Origin: Symsagittifera roscoffensis
Lineage: Eukaryota > Xenacoelomorpha > Acoela > Convolutidae
Length of the DNA: 64,000 nt
Reading direction: 5' to 3'
NCBI RefSeq assembly: GCF_963678635.1
Contig: NW_026971645.1
Span: 1 to 64,000, forward strand
Shown: one piece after another, positions 42,833-53,900 of the stretch
Layout: the number at the start of each line of letters is the position of its first letter
Position numbering within the stretch: the stretch's first letter is position 1
Translations under genes and position numbers: made by a program
The notes under the pieces: generated by a model
Seen by the model: only the letters and a program-made list of their open reading frames with translations
The model's database searches: none
Told to the model about the DNA's origin: nothing

Positions 42833-43539
42833 TTATGCGTAGTAGACTTCACATATCCAGAGCTGCATCATGTAAAAATGCATGGAGTTTGAAAATTTTT
42901 GAATTTGCAAAAAAAGTACTCCATACTGGAATTTCCGTATCCAATGAAACCCCCAAAAGGAAATTTTTGGTTCATTTCCTTCAAATTTATGCTTGGATCC
43001 GAAACAAAACAGGTACAATGAAAGTAATTTTTCTTTTTGTATTTGATGAAAATTCAGGCTTAAGCAAATCAAAATTTCTGAGATTTTCATTCAGTTTTCA
43101 ACTGTTCATTTGCTACAATGCATTCGCCAATAATGATACAAATTTTTTTGAATGTTTCTACAGAAGACAAAAGCGAGAGAATATAATCTACCAGATTATC
43201 ATACTCTTCTTTTTCCAACTGAAATTTTTGATTGTTTTTCCAAGTATTTCCTTTTCTCTGATATTCTATTCGATCTACTTTTTTAATAACTGAACGATAA
43301 CTTAGAAAAACTTCACGTTTTCCATGATTCAAAGCCCACTCAATTTGAGAAGTTTGTGATTCTGTATCCAAAACCCAAAAATCAAAAAAAAATTGGGTGG
43401 TTTTTTTGGTCCCAAAAACCCTACAACGGAAAACGTTACTTTGAACCTCGCTTCCAATTGCTGGAGAAAGAATCGTGACAAATCGAAAAATTCCTGCAAG
43501 TCCATCATAGTGAAAAAGAAGGAGAAAGAATATCAGCAA
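42833..43539 (-). pseudogene. Unidentified Polinton gene P, decayed
   Basis: The main frame (43087-43539) includes LDTESQTSQIEWALNHGKRE and YDNLVDYILSLLSSVETFK. It is acidic and helical with no recognised domain. The sequence continues in another frame to 42,833. A second, inverted and more broken copy lies at 44,070-44,420. Conservation of the open frame in one copy suggests it was a genuine element gene; the function is unknown. Confidence 0.4.
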
Positions 43540-43559
43540 TATGGATTTCTGTTATTCAC

Positions 43560-44056
43560 GATGCTGACAACCTTGGACTCGTTTCTATACTGGAATCCTA
43601 GTCTGACAAAGACTCAACCATGGAGCAGGAATTTGCGAACTGTCATGCGGTGTATGACATTCAAACATACAAGAAGAAACGTATATGTGTCACTATCAAG
43701 AAGTACAGTGTAAACAAACCACCCTACATTCAGCTCCGACTCTTCACTGTAAAGGAGAGCGAAGTCTTGAAGCAAGTTGCCTATGTCAACTATACTTTGA
43801 ACGAATCTTGGGAGAATTTATCTTTGTTGAGAACTGCAATTTGAATGATGTTGTTATAGTCAAGTATTTCAAATATTCATCTCCTGGAATATTTTTATAT
43901 TTGTTTGAGCTGAGCAGTATGAGTTGGAACATTGGTTTTTCCAGAAATCTTGTTTTGAAGCTTCAAAATAAATTGGTACGTTTTTATATCGTTTTTCAAG
44001 AAAAGTTCCAGAAATTTTCACAAACAGTTTTGGGATCCCAAAGTTTACCAAGATAG
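43560..44056 (+). pseudogene. Unidentified small Polinton gene Q, copy 1
   Basis: The open frame 43620-43844 starts MEQEFANCHAVYDIQTYKKK and contains TIKKYSVNKPPYIQLRLFTV, a beta-rich basic pattern that could bind nucleic acid. No family is assigned. The downstream 43,850-44,056 part is poorly conserved. The inverted second copy at 44,520-44,890 is more damaged (in-frame TAG after QTYK). Confidence 0.4.
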
Positions 44057-44519
44057 CAAGATTTAATTACGGAATCCCAAATTTCTCAATTTGGGTGGGC
44101 TTTGCATTATGGAAGACGTAAAATCTTCTTAAGTTATCGTTCAGTTATTTTTTAAAAAAAATCTAGTAGAACATCGTAGAAAAGGAAACACTTGGAAAAA
44201 CAATCAGAAATTTTAGCTGAAAAAAGAGGAGTATGATAATCTGGTTGATTTTATTCCCTCGGTTTTGCTTTATATAAAAACATTCAAAAAATTTGTATCA
44301 TTATAGGCGATGGCACTGTAGAAAATCAACGTTTACAATTTCAATGAAAATCCCAGAAATTGTGATTTGATTAAGCGTGATTTTTCATCAAACACAAAAA
44401 AAGTTACTTTCATTGTACCTTCACTGTACAATTTTATTATGAAGCTTTAAAAAAAGATTTTTTGAAAAACCATTGTTTCAACTCATACTGCTCAGCTCAA
44501 ACAAATTTTAAAAAAAGGT

Positions 44520-44890
44520 TCAGCAAAATGAATACTCGAATTTCTTGACTATAATAACATCATTCAACAAAATTATCAAAAATTGCAATTCTCGACAAAC
44601 ATAAAATCTCCCAAGATTTGGGCGTGTTCCTTGAAGTCGTTCAAAGGATACTTGGCATAGGCAACTTGCTTCAAGACTTTGCTCCCCTTTGCAGTGAAGA
44701 AACGAAGCTGAATGTAGGGTGGTTTGTTCACACTGTACTTTTTGATTGTGATATGCTTTTCTACTTGTATGTTTGAATGACATACACCGCATGAGAGTTT
44801 GCAAGTTCCTGCTCCATGGTTGAGTCTTTTTTTTTAGAATAGGGTTCCAATACAGGAGCGAGTCTAAAGTTTTCAGCATCATGAATAAGA
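44520..44890 (-). pseudogene. Unidentified small Polinton gene Q, copy 2 (broken)
   Basis: Read on the minus strand, the sequence from ATGGAGCAGGAACTTGCAAA repeats the start of copy 1 (MEQELANSHAVYVIQTYK) but is stopped after about 18 codons and frameshifted later. An open 120-codon frame across it is out of register with copy 1 and is probably fortuitous. Confidence 0.45.
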
Positions 44891-45562
44891 GTATTCTATA
44901 TTTCTAATACCTTTTCTCCTTCTTTTTCACCAAGATAGACTCACTGAGATTTTTCGATTCGTCTCCAATTACTTTTCTTTAGTAATTGCATGCCAGGCTC
45001 AAAGTAGTTTTTTCCGTTATGAGGTTTTTGAGACCAAGAAAATCTCCCATTTCTTTTTTGATTTTCATCAAATTCAATATAATTGGGAAAGATATTTTTT
45101 TTTGATAACATTTTTGACTTGAGACTCAGAGCCAACTGATCAGTAGTAAATATTTCACATTAATAATATTTGTAAAAATATAGAAATTAGGAAACGCAGT
45201 TGACTCACTGTACATTGCACATAGGGTAATTTTACCTTATATGGAATAGTGGGTAGATGATGATCCAAATATGGACATTGCGTAGGTGCTGGAACTACTA
45301 TATAAGCATTCTATGTAGATAAAAATCATTTTCAACAAGTAATCGGTGATGGCATCTCCTATGTGTCAAGCATATTCCACTTTTTATTCGGATTACAATG
45401 CAAAATCTCTTTTTATTTCTGTCTCAGAAAGCTTTTATGAAAAATTCATTGTCACCAAAGACTACTGTTTATCTAACCTTCCATGATTCTCCTCAGTGGA
45501 AAAATGCAAATTTCACTTAGAGATAATCAGATCATCGCTTCATCAAATTTTGCAAAGATTAG
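44891..45562. other. Polinton interior without recognised gene
   Basis: AT-rich, with short frames only (for example 44941-45135 minus, SLKSKMLSKKNIFPNYIEFD). The neighbouring gene-P/Q duplication may extend into its left edge. Confidence 0.3.
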
Positions 45563-45934
45563 ATGAATATCATTTCATTTACCAAATTGTTGACTGTATT
45601 TTTATTTTATACAATTACAGATTTTATTCCATTTTTATTTCATTCATCAAGAGATGAAGTATTCAATCACTTGAATCGTGCAGTCAAACACAACTTGAAA
45701 TGTAGAAAACCAAAAAAATTACCCAGCAGTGCAAAGAAACGACTGCTGCGAAAAAAATTACATTTTATCAGTTCTGCTCAGTAGCTTGCGACTCTTGAGT
45801 CAGCTTTTTTGGAAAGGATTCGAAAAGTTCGAAACTCAAAGTATGAGACTGATTTGTTAAAAAATGTTGGTTTTTTCATTGATAGTTATGGATTTGTAAA
45901 TAATGAGGGTGTCAATTTTTGTATTATTAATTGA
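45563..45934 (+). pseudogene. Small basic Polinton protein with one in-frame TAG (about 123 codons)
   Basis: The frame starts MNIISFTKLLTVFLFYTITD, a hydrophobic N-terminal stretch, and continues with DEVFNHLNRAVKHNLKCRKP, then SSAKKRLLRKKLHFI. It is interrupted by TAG at 45782-45784. It then stays open in the same frame for 49 more codons (including ETDLLKNVGFFIDSYGFVNN) to TGA at 45932-45934. The C-terminal half recurs three times: here, near 48,100-48,300 and near 59,445-59,650. The strongly basic middle suggests nucleic-acid binding. No known family is recognised. Confidence 0.45.
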
Positions 45935-46245
45935 TTATTTGTTTATAAATTTCTTGTCAAAATTGATTTTTCATTCAAATCAAGTTTTTTCAACAATTTA
46001 AATTTGTACTTTTTAACAGGTGTGAAAAAATTACCCCGGATTGTTTTTGGAAGATGCAAATTTTGGTTTGATTTTTTCAACAAGTATGCAAAAATTTAAT
46101 TAAAGTTTTTTACTTGATGCAAAAGTCATTTTTGTTTTTTTAACAAGTGTGCAAAAATTTTCATAAAAATTTTGTGTAAGTTGCAAGTTTTGTTTGTCGT
46201 TCTTTAGAATATAAATGCAAAATTGTAATTTCTTTTTTCTTATGC

Positions 46246-46686
46246 TGTGCCGCACTCTCGTGTATCTTGTAAGACCTTACAAAAACCTGCTTCAATATCT
46301 GTAAATCATCGGCAATTCAACAGATAATATATAGAATAAATAATATCGGTTAGACATTTTTCGGTTAACATTTTTAGCAATACGGTTTCCAACAACCTCA
46401 AAAATCTATAAACATTTTGATGGCAAACTGACCTTAATGGGACAAACCAGTAGTTTTCAAGGCCTTTTGTCTAAGAAAATCTAATTTTAGCTTTTTCACT
46501 TTTGCGCTATAATGACGTCATTAATTTAAGACAAAATTAAGCGCAAACATCTTCCGCGCCCAAAGGAGCGAAAACGGGTGCGAGTTTTACGGCCGGTCGA
46601 GTTAGCTCCCCAGAGCGGGTGGTAACTACGGCGGATCGGGCTATGTTGTCTTTTCCGTAATTAAGGGTTTTTATACGAGCCAGAGG
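46246..46686 (-). mobile_element. BEL/Pao 3'-end fragment (LTR plus last ~145 bp of pol) inside the Polinton
   Basis: These 441 bases, from TGTGCCGCACTCTCGTG to the word GAGCCAGAGG, are almost identical to 59960-60400, the 3' end of the large BEL element. They include the pol stop region read on the minus strand. The left border against Polinton sequence (TTCTTATGC|TGTGCCGC) is the same as at 59958-59960. The right border is an abrupt truncation inside pol followed by Polinton-derived repeat DNA. Confidence 0.85.
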
Positions 46687-48640
46687 ATATATGTGGAACA
46701 ACTGTTTTGCTAGTTTAACTGGTGTTCTCCTTGTTTTTAAAGTTAATTGGTATGTTATGATCTGAACTACTCATCCATTCCCATAGCTAGAAGAGATTTT
46801 CAAAAAATAGGATAATTACAAGCAACAATTAATTCCATATTAAAAATCAAGGAGCTATCAATTAACAGAAGAATTCTGGAGGTTCCCTATAAAACGAAGA
46901 GCTTTTTGTGACTCTACTGCTGGTGGTTAATGCGGTGGGATGTTTTGAGGTGTCATTGTTCCAGACAATCGCTCATCTTTGTCTAATGCGATGGTGTTTC
47001 CTCCTAAAATAAAAATGAAGTCATTGACTGTTTGAGACACATATCTGGAGTCCGTCTACTCGGCGTAGTTCTTTCCAACATGCTCAGACAATTTCTCCAT
47101 CATTGGTATTGATCCAAATTGGTTCTCTGTGATGGGTACTTGAGTCATTTGACGTTCAATGAAAAACCTTCGCATCACTTCCTTCATGTGCCAGACTTGG
47201 ATTGGGATATCCACTCCAGAGACTGTTTCTCGCACTTGGATTTGTGATAGATCAGGTTAGAATTCTATCGTTGAAAATGGCCATCGGTAAAAAATGACCA
47301 GGTTAAAAAATGACCATAAATTGAAATTTTGCCGAAATAAGTATTATAAGAAAGAAAATTAAAAAAAGGTAGCAATTCTGCAAAATTTTCCGTCAATTGA
47401 ATTGATTTTTTTGTAAGTAGATTTTTTTTGATGTTTGAGAAGGTGGTCAAGCTCTTTGATTTTGATGTAGAGTTGAGAAGAAAGCTTAAAGTTGATGAAG
47501 TTTTCATAGCAAATCTCTGCAAACTTTATACTAAACATACCAAACAAAATTTTTTGAAAGTTTGAAAATCGCTCAAGAAATAGAGGAAAAAATGATCTTT
47601 GCTTGAATTTTGACAAACAAGGGTATCGGGTAGGGAATAAATTGGGTCTTTAATATTTTATCAAACCATTTTTTGATTGGTTTCAAATTTTCTAGAATAC
47701 AAAAACTTCTATCTTGTCAGGTGTGATTCAGCCGTAAGCTTGAAGCTTTGATAATCATTACTTGATTAAAATTTAAACTCTTTGGTTGAGTAAGTTTCTC
47801 TAAAAATACCGTTACTTAGTCGGATAACTATATCGAGTTGAGCGCTTGTCAACATTTTCTGGTGGACACAGAAATTGAAAAAGGAAAACTAAGATATTTA
47901 ACTTCAAATGTCCCAGTTAGATACTGAAGTGATCAAAGAAAAGCTGAATGAAGTTTACAATGAGCTGGATTCCGCTGTAAAATTAATATTATTCTTGGAT
48001 TTGTACTACGAGATAATATCATCCTTATTACGCTCGAGTAAACAATACTCTGTTTGAAAAGTCGCATTTACTCTGTACAAAAGCTGATTCGATTACAAAG
48101 AAACGACTGCTGCGAAAAAAAAATTACTTTTTATCAGTTCTGCTCAGTAGCTTGCGACTCTTGAATCAGCTTTTTTGGAAAAGATTCGAAAAATTCGGAA
48201 CTCAAAGTATGAGACTGATTTGTTAAAAAACGTTGGTTGTTTCATTGATAGTTATAGATTTTTAAATAGTGAGGGTGCCATTTTTTGTATTAACAATTGA
48301 TTATTTGCTTAGAAAAAATTCTTGTCAAAATTGATTTTTCATTCAAATCAAAAGTTTTTTCAACGATTCAAATTTGTAGTTTTTAACAGGTGTGAAAAAA
48401 TTACACCGGAGTTTTTTTGGAAGGTGCAAATTTTGGTTTGATTTTTTCAACAAGTATGCAAAAATTTAATTAAAGTTTTTTAGTTGATGCAAAAATTATT
48501 TTGGTTTTTTTAACAAGTGTGCAAAAATTTTCTAAAAATTTTGTGTAAGATGCAATTTTTTTTGTCGTTCTTTAGAATATAAATGCAAAATTGTAATTTC
48601 ATTTTTCTTATGCATATGCGAAAAATGCAAAAAGTTATTG
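46686..48640. repeat. Polinton-derived segment duplicated at 58034-59958
   Basis: About 1.93 kb starting GATATATGTGGAACAACTG is nearly identical to the flanking region 58034-59958. It contains, on the minus strand, a diverged piece of the DDFLFPW-type gene (47,000-47,230). On the plus strand it has a piece of the PolB N-terminal region (47,870-48,080, with NNTLFEKSHLLCTKADS), joined directly to the C-terminal half of the small basic gene (48,098-48,300). The join shows that the segment derives from an internally deleted Polinton. Confidence 0.85.
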
Positions 48641-49237
48641 TAAAAAACTTGTTAACTAAATGCTAAAAACTTTTGTTTATTGATCACTTTGAGTGCTATT
48701 CCCTATTTTAATACATTCTTTTTCTGATGTTTCTGATCAACATACATGCGAAAATTAAAATTTTCTATGATCAAATTTAGAGCAATGAATTGCATAAAGT
48801 TTATGTTTCAACAGTGCAAGAAATTTTTGTTACAATTTTCTTTAAAACACGAAAATACTTAATGAAATTTTTTTTATTTTGCAAGATTTTTTCGATTTCT
48901 GTAACAAAAAAACGAGAAATATTTTCAAAATTTTGCGTGGTGCAAAAGAAATGTAAAGTTTTTAACATGTTTCCAAAAAATAAAAAATGTGATGACTTTA
49001 TTATCGTGTGTGCAGAACATGTTAAAAAATTTTTTGCCATCCTTATAACTGAATTTTGTTGAAATTTTTATTGCATAAATAGTTTGGTTTTTAAAAAAGT
49101 ACTTAAGCAAATCAAAAAAAATTCTCAGTTTTTTAAACAAATTTTTCATTGAACTTATCTCTTTGTTCCTATCTCTTTAAAATAAAATTACTAGATGCAA
49201 AAAAGTTAAATTACTGAACACAAGACAAACAAACTAT
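48641..49237. other. Polinton interior, AT-rich, no gene recognised
   Basis: The 48,790-49,062 frame on the plus strand and its opposite-strand counterpart are both long because of AT-rich composition. They show no domain. The stretch ends just upstream of the 3' end of the minus-strand DDFLFPW gene. Confidence 0.3.
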
Positions 49238-50029
49238 TTACAGATCAAAGAGCTGTCGAGCTGCTGAAGATTTTCGCAAGCTCTCAATAGAGCGCAAAGC
49301 TGGTCTTGCCTTCATCACCGGTGGTTGTCTTGATGGTTTGCTGACTGTGGTTCTTGGCTCAGAGAACCCCTCATCCTCTTTGATGGTAATTGGGTTGTCC
49401 ACAGCTCCCTCTTCCCAAGGAAAGAGGAAATCGTCGATTGTTTGAGCCACATATCTAGAGTCAGGATTTTCGGGATAGTTCATTCCCAGATGCTCAGCCA
49501 CTTCCTCCATCATTTGCACTTCTCCAAGTTTGTTCTCTGTCATGGGTACTTGCGTCAAATGGTGTTCGTTGAAATCTCTTTGCATCACCTCCACCATGTG
49601 CGAGACTTGGATCGGGATGTCCATTCGGGCCAAAAATACTTCAGAGATTGTGAGAAGCTCTCATCTTCGTTTATTGCGATGGGGTTTTAGGCGAACCCTG
49701 CGTCCTCCCAAGGAAAGAGAAAGTCGTCGAGTGGTTGAGCCTTATTTCTAAATTCGAGACTGTCGCGGTAGCTCATTCGCACATGCCCAGATTTTTCTTT
49801 CATCATTTGCATTGTTCCAAGTTGGTTCTCTAAGATGGGTACTTGCATCATATGATGCTCGTTGAAATCCTTTCGCATCATTTCCACCATGTGTCAGACT
49901 TGAATTGAGATGTCCATTCGTGCCAAAAATACTCCAGACAAGGTTTGTCGCACTTGAATTTGTACTAGACCAGGTGAAAATTCGATACATAAGGTTGCTG
50001 TTTTGCACTGAGAAGATCATTTTGAGCAA
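49238..50029 (-). pseudogene. Polinton gene with repeated DDFLFPW-type module, unknown function
   Basis: The 3' part (49238-49633, 131 codons) is open and reads ARMDIPIQVSHMVEVMQRDF, then TQVPMTENKLGEVQMMEEVA, RYVAQTIDDFLFPWEEGAV and an end RSSAARQLFDL-like basic tail. Upstream (49687-50029) a second, diverged copy of the same module contains NEHHMMQVPILENQLGTMQM and QPLDDFLFPWED. The module is about 200-280 bp long. Related degenerate copies lie at 47,000-47,230, 56,730-56,930, 57,550-57,760 and 58,380-58,600. It is acidic in the middle and probably a virion or regulatory protein; no family is recognised. The join between the two modules is broken by stops and a frame change. Confidence 0.5.
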
Positions 50030-50952
50030 TAGGTCGAGTAGAAGATACAGAGATAAAACAAGATTTACAGTTGAGAGCGAGATAATTGACGGTATATAAG
50101 TTAAAATTAAAATGATTTAGTGCTGACAAAGGGGGTAGTTGACAGAAGGCTAGTTGAAATTAAAATAATTTTTAGATAGGAGTGAGGGGTACATTCAACT
50201 CGAATGTGTGGGGCTCACCAATCAGAATTGATCTTTCTCATTTGGATTGTAGTCGTGTCCAATCAGTTTTCAGCTTTCTTTTATGGTATTCTTATATAAA
50301 AGTCGTGTACAAGCGGAAACAAAGTTCCATTTTAGGTACTTTCTACACATTGTCGTTTCGAATCAAAAATTGTTCATCTTTGTTCTAGTTGTCGTATCCA
50401 ATCAGACAAAAGCTTACCTTTTAAGGATATAAAATTTTCAAGTAAGTAAAAATATACACAAAAGCAATCGCAAAAATGAATGACCATGTTTGCTGTAGAA
50501 ATAATAAATATCGCAGATATAAGTAACAAAAGAACAAAAGTTAGAACAAGTAGCATTTCCAAAATTTTTCTCTTGAAGTTAAATTGAATTTTTTGTATGT
50601 AATCGATGAAAAATTGCTAATTTTTGAGTAAATAGTCAATTTCTTTGATTTTGATGTAGATTTGAGAGGATAGCTCAAAGTTGGTTAATTTTGCTTAGCA
50701 AGTCTCTGGAAATCTTATTACAAACCTAATCAAGCAGGAGTTTAACTTTGAAAATCTTTAAATAAATGAAGAAATAAAAAACTTTGCTGGGGAGTTTTCA
50801 CAAATTTGGGAACCGAGTGAGGAATAAAAAGAGTCTTTGATATGTTATCATACGATTTTTTCATTAACTTCAAATTTTCAAATTTAAATAAAATTTCTTT
50901 TCTAGTCAGGTGTAGTTCAGCCGTCTTCCCTGCCTTTAACCTAAACGAGAAA
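50030..50952. other. Spacer between the minus-strand DDFLFPW gene and the plus-strand polymerase gene
   Basis: The two genes are divergently oriented, so this ~0.9 kb would hold both promoters. No clear TATA pair can be assigned. 50,580-50,900 partly resembles 47,340-47,710 (words such as TTTGATTTTGATGTAGA and GTCAGGTGT...TTCAGCCGT), so it belongs to the duplicated Polinton backbone. Confidence 0.4.
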
Positions 50953-53900
50953 ATGAAGTGGGGAGACTGTGGAAATATGTATGTTCGTTAAAGTGCAGGT
51001 CTACATCGGAAGAGATGTGGAAAACAAAAGGAACATAAGTGTCCAAATTGACATTATTACACAAAGAGCAAATAGGAGATGCGCTACCATACTGTCAAGA
51101 AGCAGGCTCAACCAAGTTCGAAGCAGTCGATGGTTTGTTCTTTTTGTGAACAAGAGTTCCCAAGTTAATACTCTCTCCAACAACATCGGAGAAAGGAACA
51201 CGGAGCTAAGCAACGAAAACCTAGTGATACGGTGGCCGTTTTGAACCAGATTGTGTAGAAAGAAGGGTAAAGATGGTGAAAAACTGAAGCAGGAACTTAG
51301 TTCTTTTCAATGATTTCTGGTGGATACGGAGATAGAAAATGGGAGATATAAGGTATTTAACTTCCAAATGTCCAAGTTAGAAACTAAAAAAATCATTGAG
51401 AAACTTGAAATAGTCTTCAACAAGATCGATTCTGCCGCATAGATCAAAATTGCTGTGGGATTTGCTCTTCGAATTATTCAGACTGGTGAATGTCAATACT
51501 TCTACGCCCATGAAAACAATACTTTGTTTGAAAGATCCCACTAACTGGGTACGAAAGCGGATTTGATAACAATTCAAGAAAAAGTAGAAAAATTTGATAT
51601 TGTGAACAATGTACCCGAGAACGCCAGCACACAAAATGGAAATTCAAGTTGACTACTAACGTCAAAATTGTTGCTGCTTTGCTCAAAAACATCCCAATGG
51701 GATTTCCGGACTCTGTCTTACCCGAACTTTTACTGAAAAATCATAATGTTAACTGTCTTTTATCTAACAAAGAGAAGGAAACATACAAAGATCAATTGTG
51801 TCTTTTCAGAGCATTGGCAATGTACGTGAACGGACACAATGATCTCGAATCTCAAATTTCAAGGTGCTTTAAAGTACTTGTTTCAAATTCAGGTCATGAT
51901 CGGAAAAGTTTTTTTTGTGGAGTTTCAGTAGAGGACTTACCTGTTGTCGAGCTAATTGTGCAAGAGTTTGTGTGTTGTCGAGAAACATCTTTACATACAA
52001 TTTTGATATCCAAGAAGGAGAATATATAGGAGAACAAGCTCGAAGATGTATCGGAAAGTTTGATAAACTACTGAGATTCAACAATAATTTTATTCATACA
52101 AATGATATAGATAGCTCCTTCAAATGTTCTCGGTGTCCAAAATGTGAAACTTTCTTCACAAAATCCGACAATTTTAACTAACATCTTCTGGGATGCAAGG
52201 ATCGAGTGATGCATCTTTACCGAAAACAGGTGTACGAGCTTCGAGAAATCTTGTTCGAAAAGCTAGAAGAATTCAATCTTCCAGATTCTGAAGATAACAA
52301 ACTTTTTAATGACCCAGCAAATTTCGCTTTTGAGTAGATTTTTCTTTCTAGAGAGGATAAAAAAGAAACACAAACTACAATCTGGATTGAAAAACATGTT
52401 CCAATTTCAGTCTCTATATCATCATATCTGATTGATGAACCCATCTTTTTGTACAACAAGAACCTGATAATTGACTTTGTAAGCAACATCGAACTGTTGG
52501 TTGAGAAAAGTAAGCTGGAGATTAGAACAAAATTTCAAGATATTGAAATAGCTATCACTGAAAGAATGAAAACAATTTTTAATCAACTAAAAGGACGATG
52601 TAAAGAATAGCCAAATAAACAAATCGAGTACGAAGATGAATGCATTGACGATTCGGAAGAAGCAGATATGTCAACACAATTCTTGGGAATTCAGAAAAAC
52701 CAACTCATTGATTTGAAACAACATCTGGAGAGTTATGTATATTTTTTTTTTACTGTTTTTGGATTTTACAGCGGTAGATTTGGTTTGAATTTGATCAAGT
52801 CCTACTCAATTCCATATTTTATATATAAAAAAGAACAAGAAACATCAGTCATCAAAAAAGCAAACTTTTTCATTTCCTTCAAGGTTGGAGATGTACAGTT
52901 TCTCGACATAATGGAAATTCTGGGTGGAACAACTACTCTGGACTCCTTTCTCAAAGACTATAAAGGTAGCGAAACGAAAGGACTCTTCCCCTATGAGTGG
53001 TTTGACAACCCAGACAAGCTTTATTTTCCCGAGTTGCCGCCGTATGAAGCCATTTTCAGTAAACTTAGAAAGAATAATCCTCTAGACAAAGACTTTAAGT
53101 ACTATGAGAAGCTGAGAAAGAGGGTGCTTGACGAACAACGAGCACTGAAAAAGCTTCAAGTCAAGTCTGTGCCTCCATCTGCTTTGGATAATTACAATTA
53201 CTTACGGGAGACTTGGAAGAAAAACGGAATGACATTGTTTAAAGACTTTTTGAAGTGATATAACAACAAGGATATTAACCTTAGAAGCAATGCAGAAAAA
53301 ATGCAGAAAAATGATTCAGTTTTATCATAACAAGGGGATAGATATAATGAAACTTGGATGTACTCTTCCAAATCTAGCAAACTTATGTGTACACAAATCT
53401 ACAAATTACGAGCTTTATCCATTTTGCGAGAATGATGAAGATTTGTGTGAAAAAATTAGAGACGGCATGACTGGTGGACTTTCCATTGTTCTCACTCACA
53501 AAACTGTGGTTGATGAAACCTTCATCAGAAATTCAACAAATGTTCGTATATCGGTCGTTGGAATTGATGCAAGCCAGCTTTACCATTTATCAATGTATCG
53601 AGAGATGCCAACATGAATGTACACGAGATGGGAGTTTGATAATGATATGCAAAAGTTCAAGGCTACACATAATCGAACTCGCAACTTTGAGAAAACGGTC
53701 ATGTCCTTTTACCAGGAAACAAGGCCAGAATGTAAAATTGAGAGCTTTTTTACATCTGAAAAACAGAAAAAAATCGACTGCTTTAATGTGGATGGTTACT
53801 GTGATCACTGTAGAACAGTGTTCGAAGCAATGGGATGTAATTACCACTTCTGTTCCTGTTATGAAGCTCGTCCCTCTTCAATAGAACAGGATATTGAGCG

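Larger units (their letters stand above)
43010..44890. repeat. Two Polinton gene segments, each present twice in opposite orientation
   Basis: Segment P (about 43,010-43,350 minus) recurs as the plus-strand sequence 44,070-44,420; shared words are AACACTTGGAAAAACAATCA and GAGTATGATAATCTGGT. Segment Q (about 43,555-43,960 plus) recurs as the minus-strand sequence 44,470-44,890; shared words are AGACTCAACCATGGAGCAGG and ACAAACCACCCTACATTCAG. The order P-Q is kept while each piece is inverted, so this is not a simple palindrome. Identity is roughly 80-90 percent. Confidence 0.75.

Noticed and set aside
47265-47616. Overlapping minus-strand frames (also 58613-58963) as a conserved gene because they are identical at two loci
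   Set aside because: The two loci are a recent segmental duplication, so identity does not show constraint. The frame differs between loci by one base in an A-run, and no domain is seen.
45726-48624. Regularly spaced similar segments considered as a CRISPR-like or satellite array
   Set aside because: Repeat units are hundreds of bases to kilobases, contain gene fragments, and are explained by Polinton and BEL segmental duplication in a eukaryotic genome.
48790-49062. 90-codon plus-strand frame in the Polinton interior
   Set aside because: The opposite strand is equally open over the same bases, as expected from AT-rich homopolymer-dense DNA, and the product is low-complexity F/K/I.
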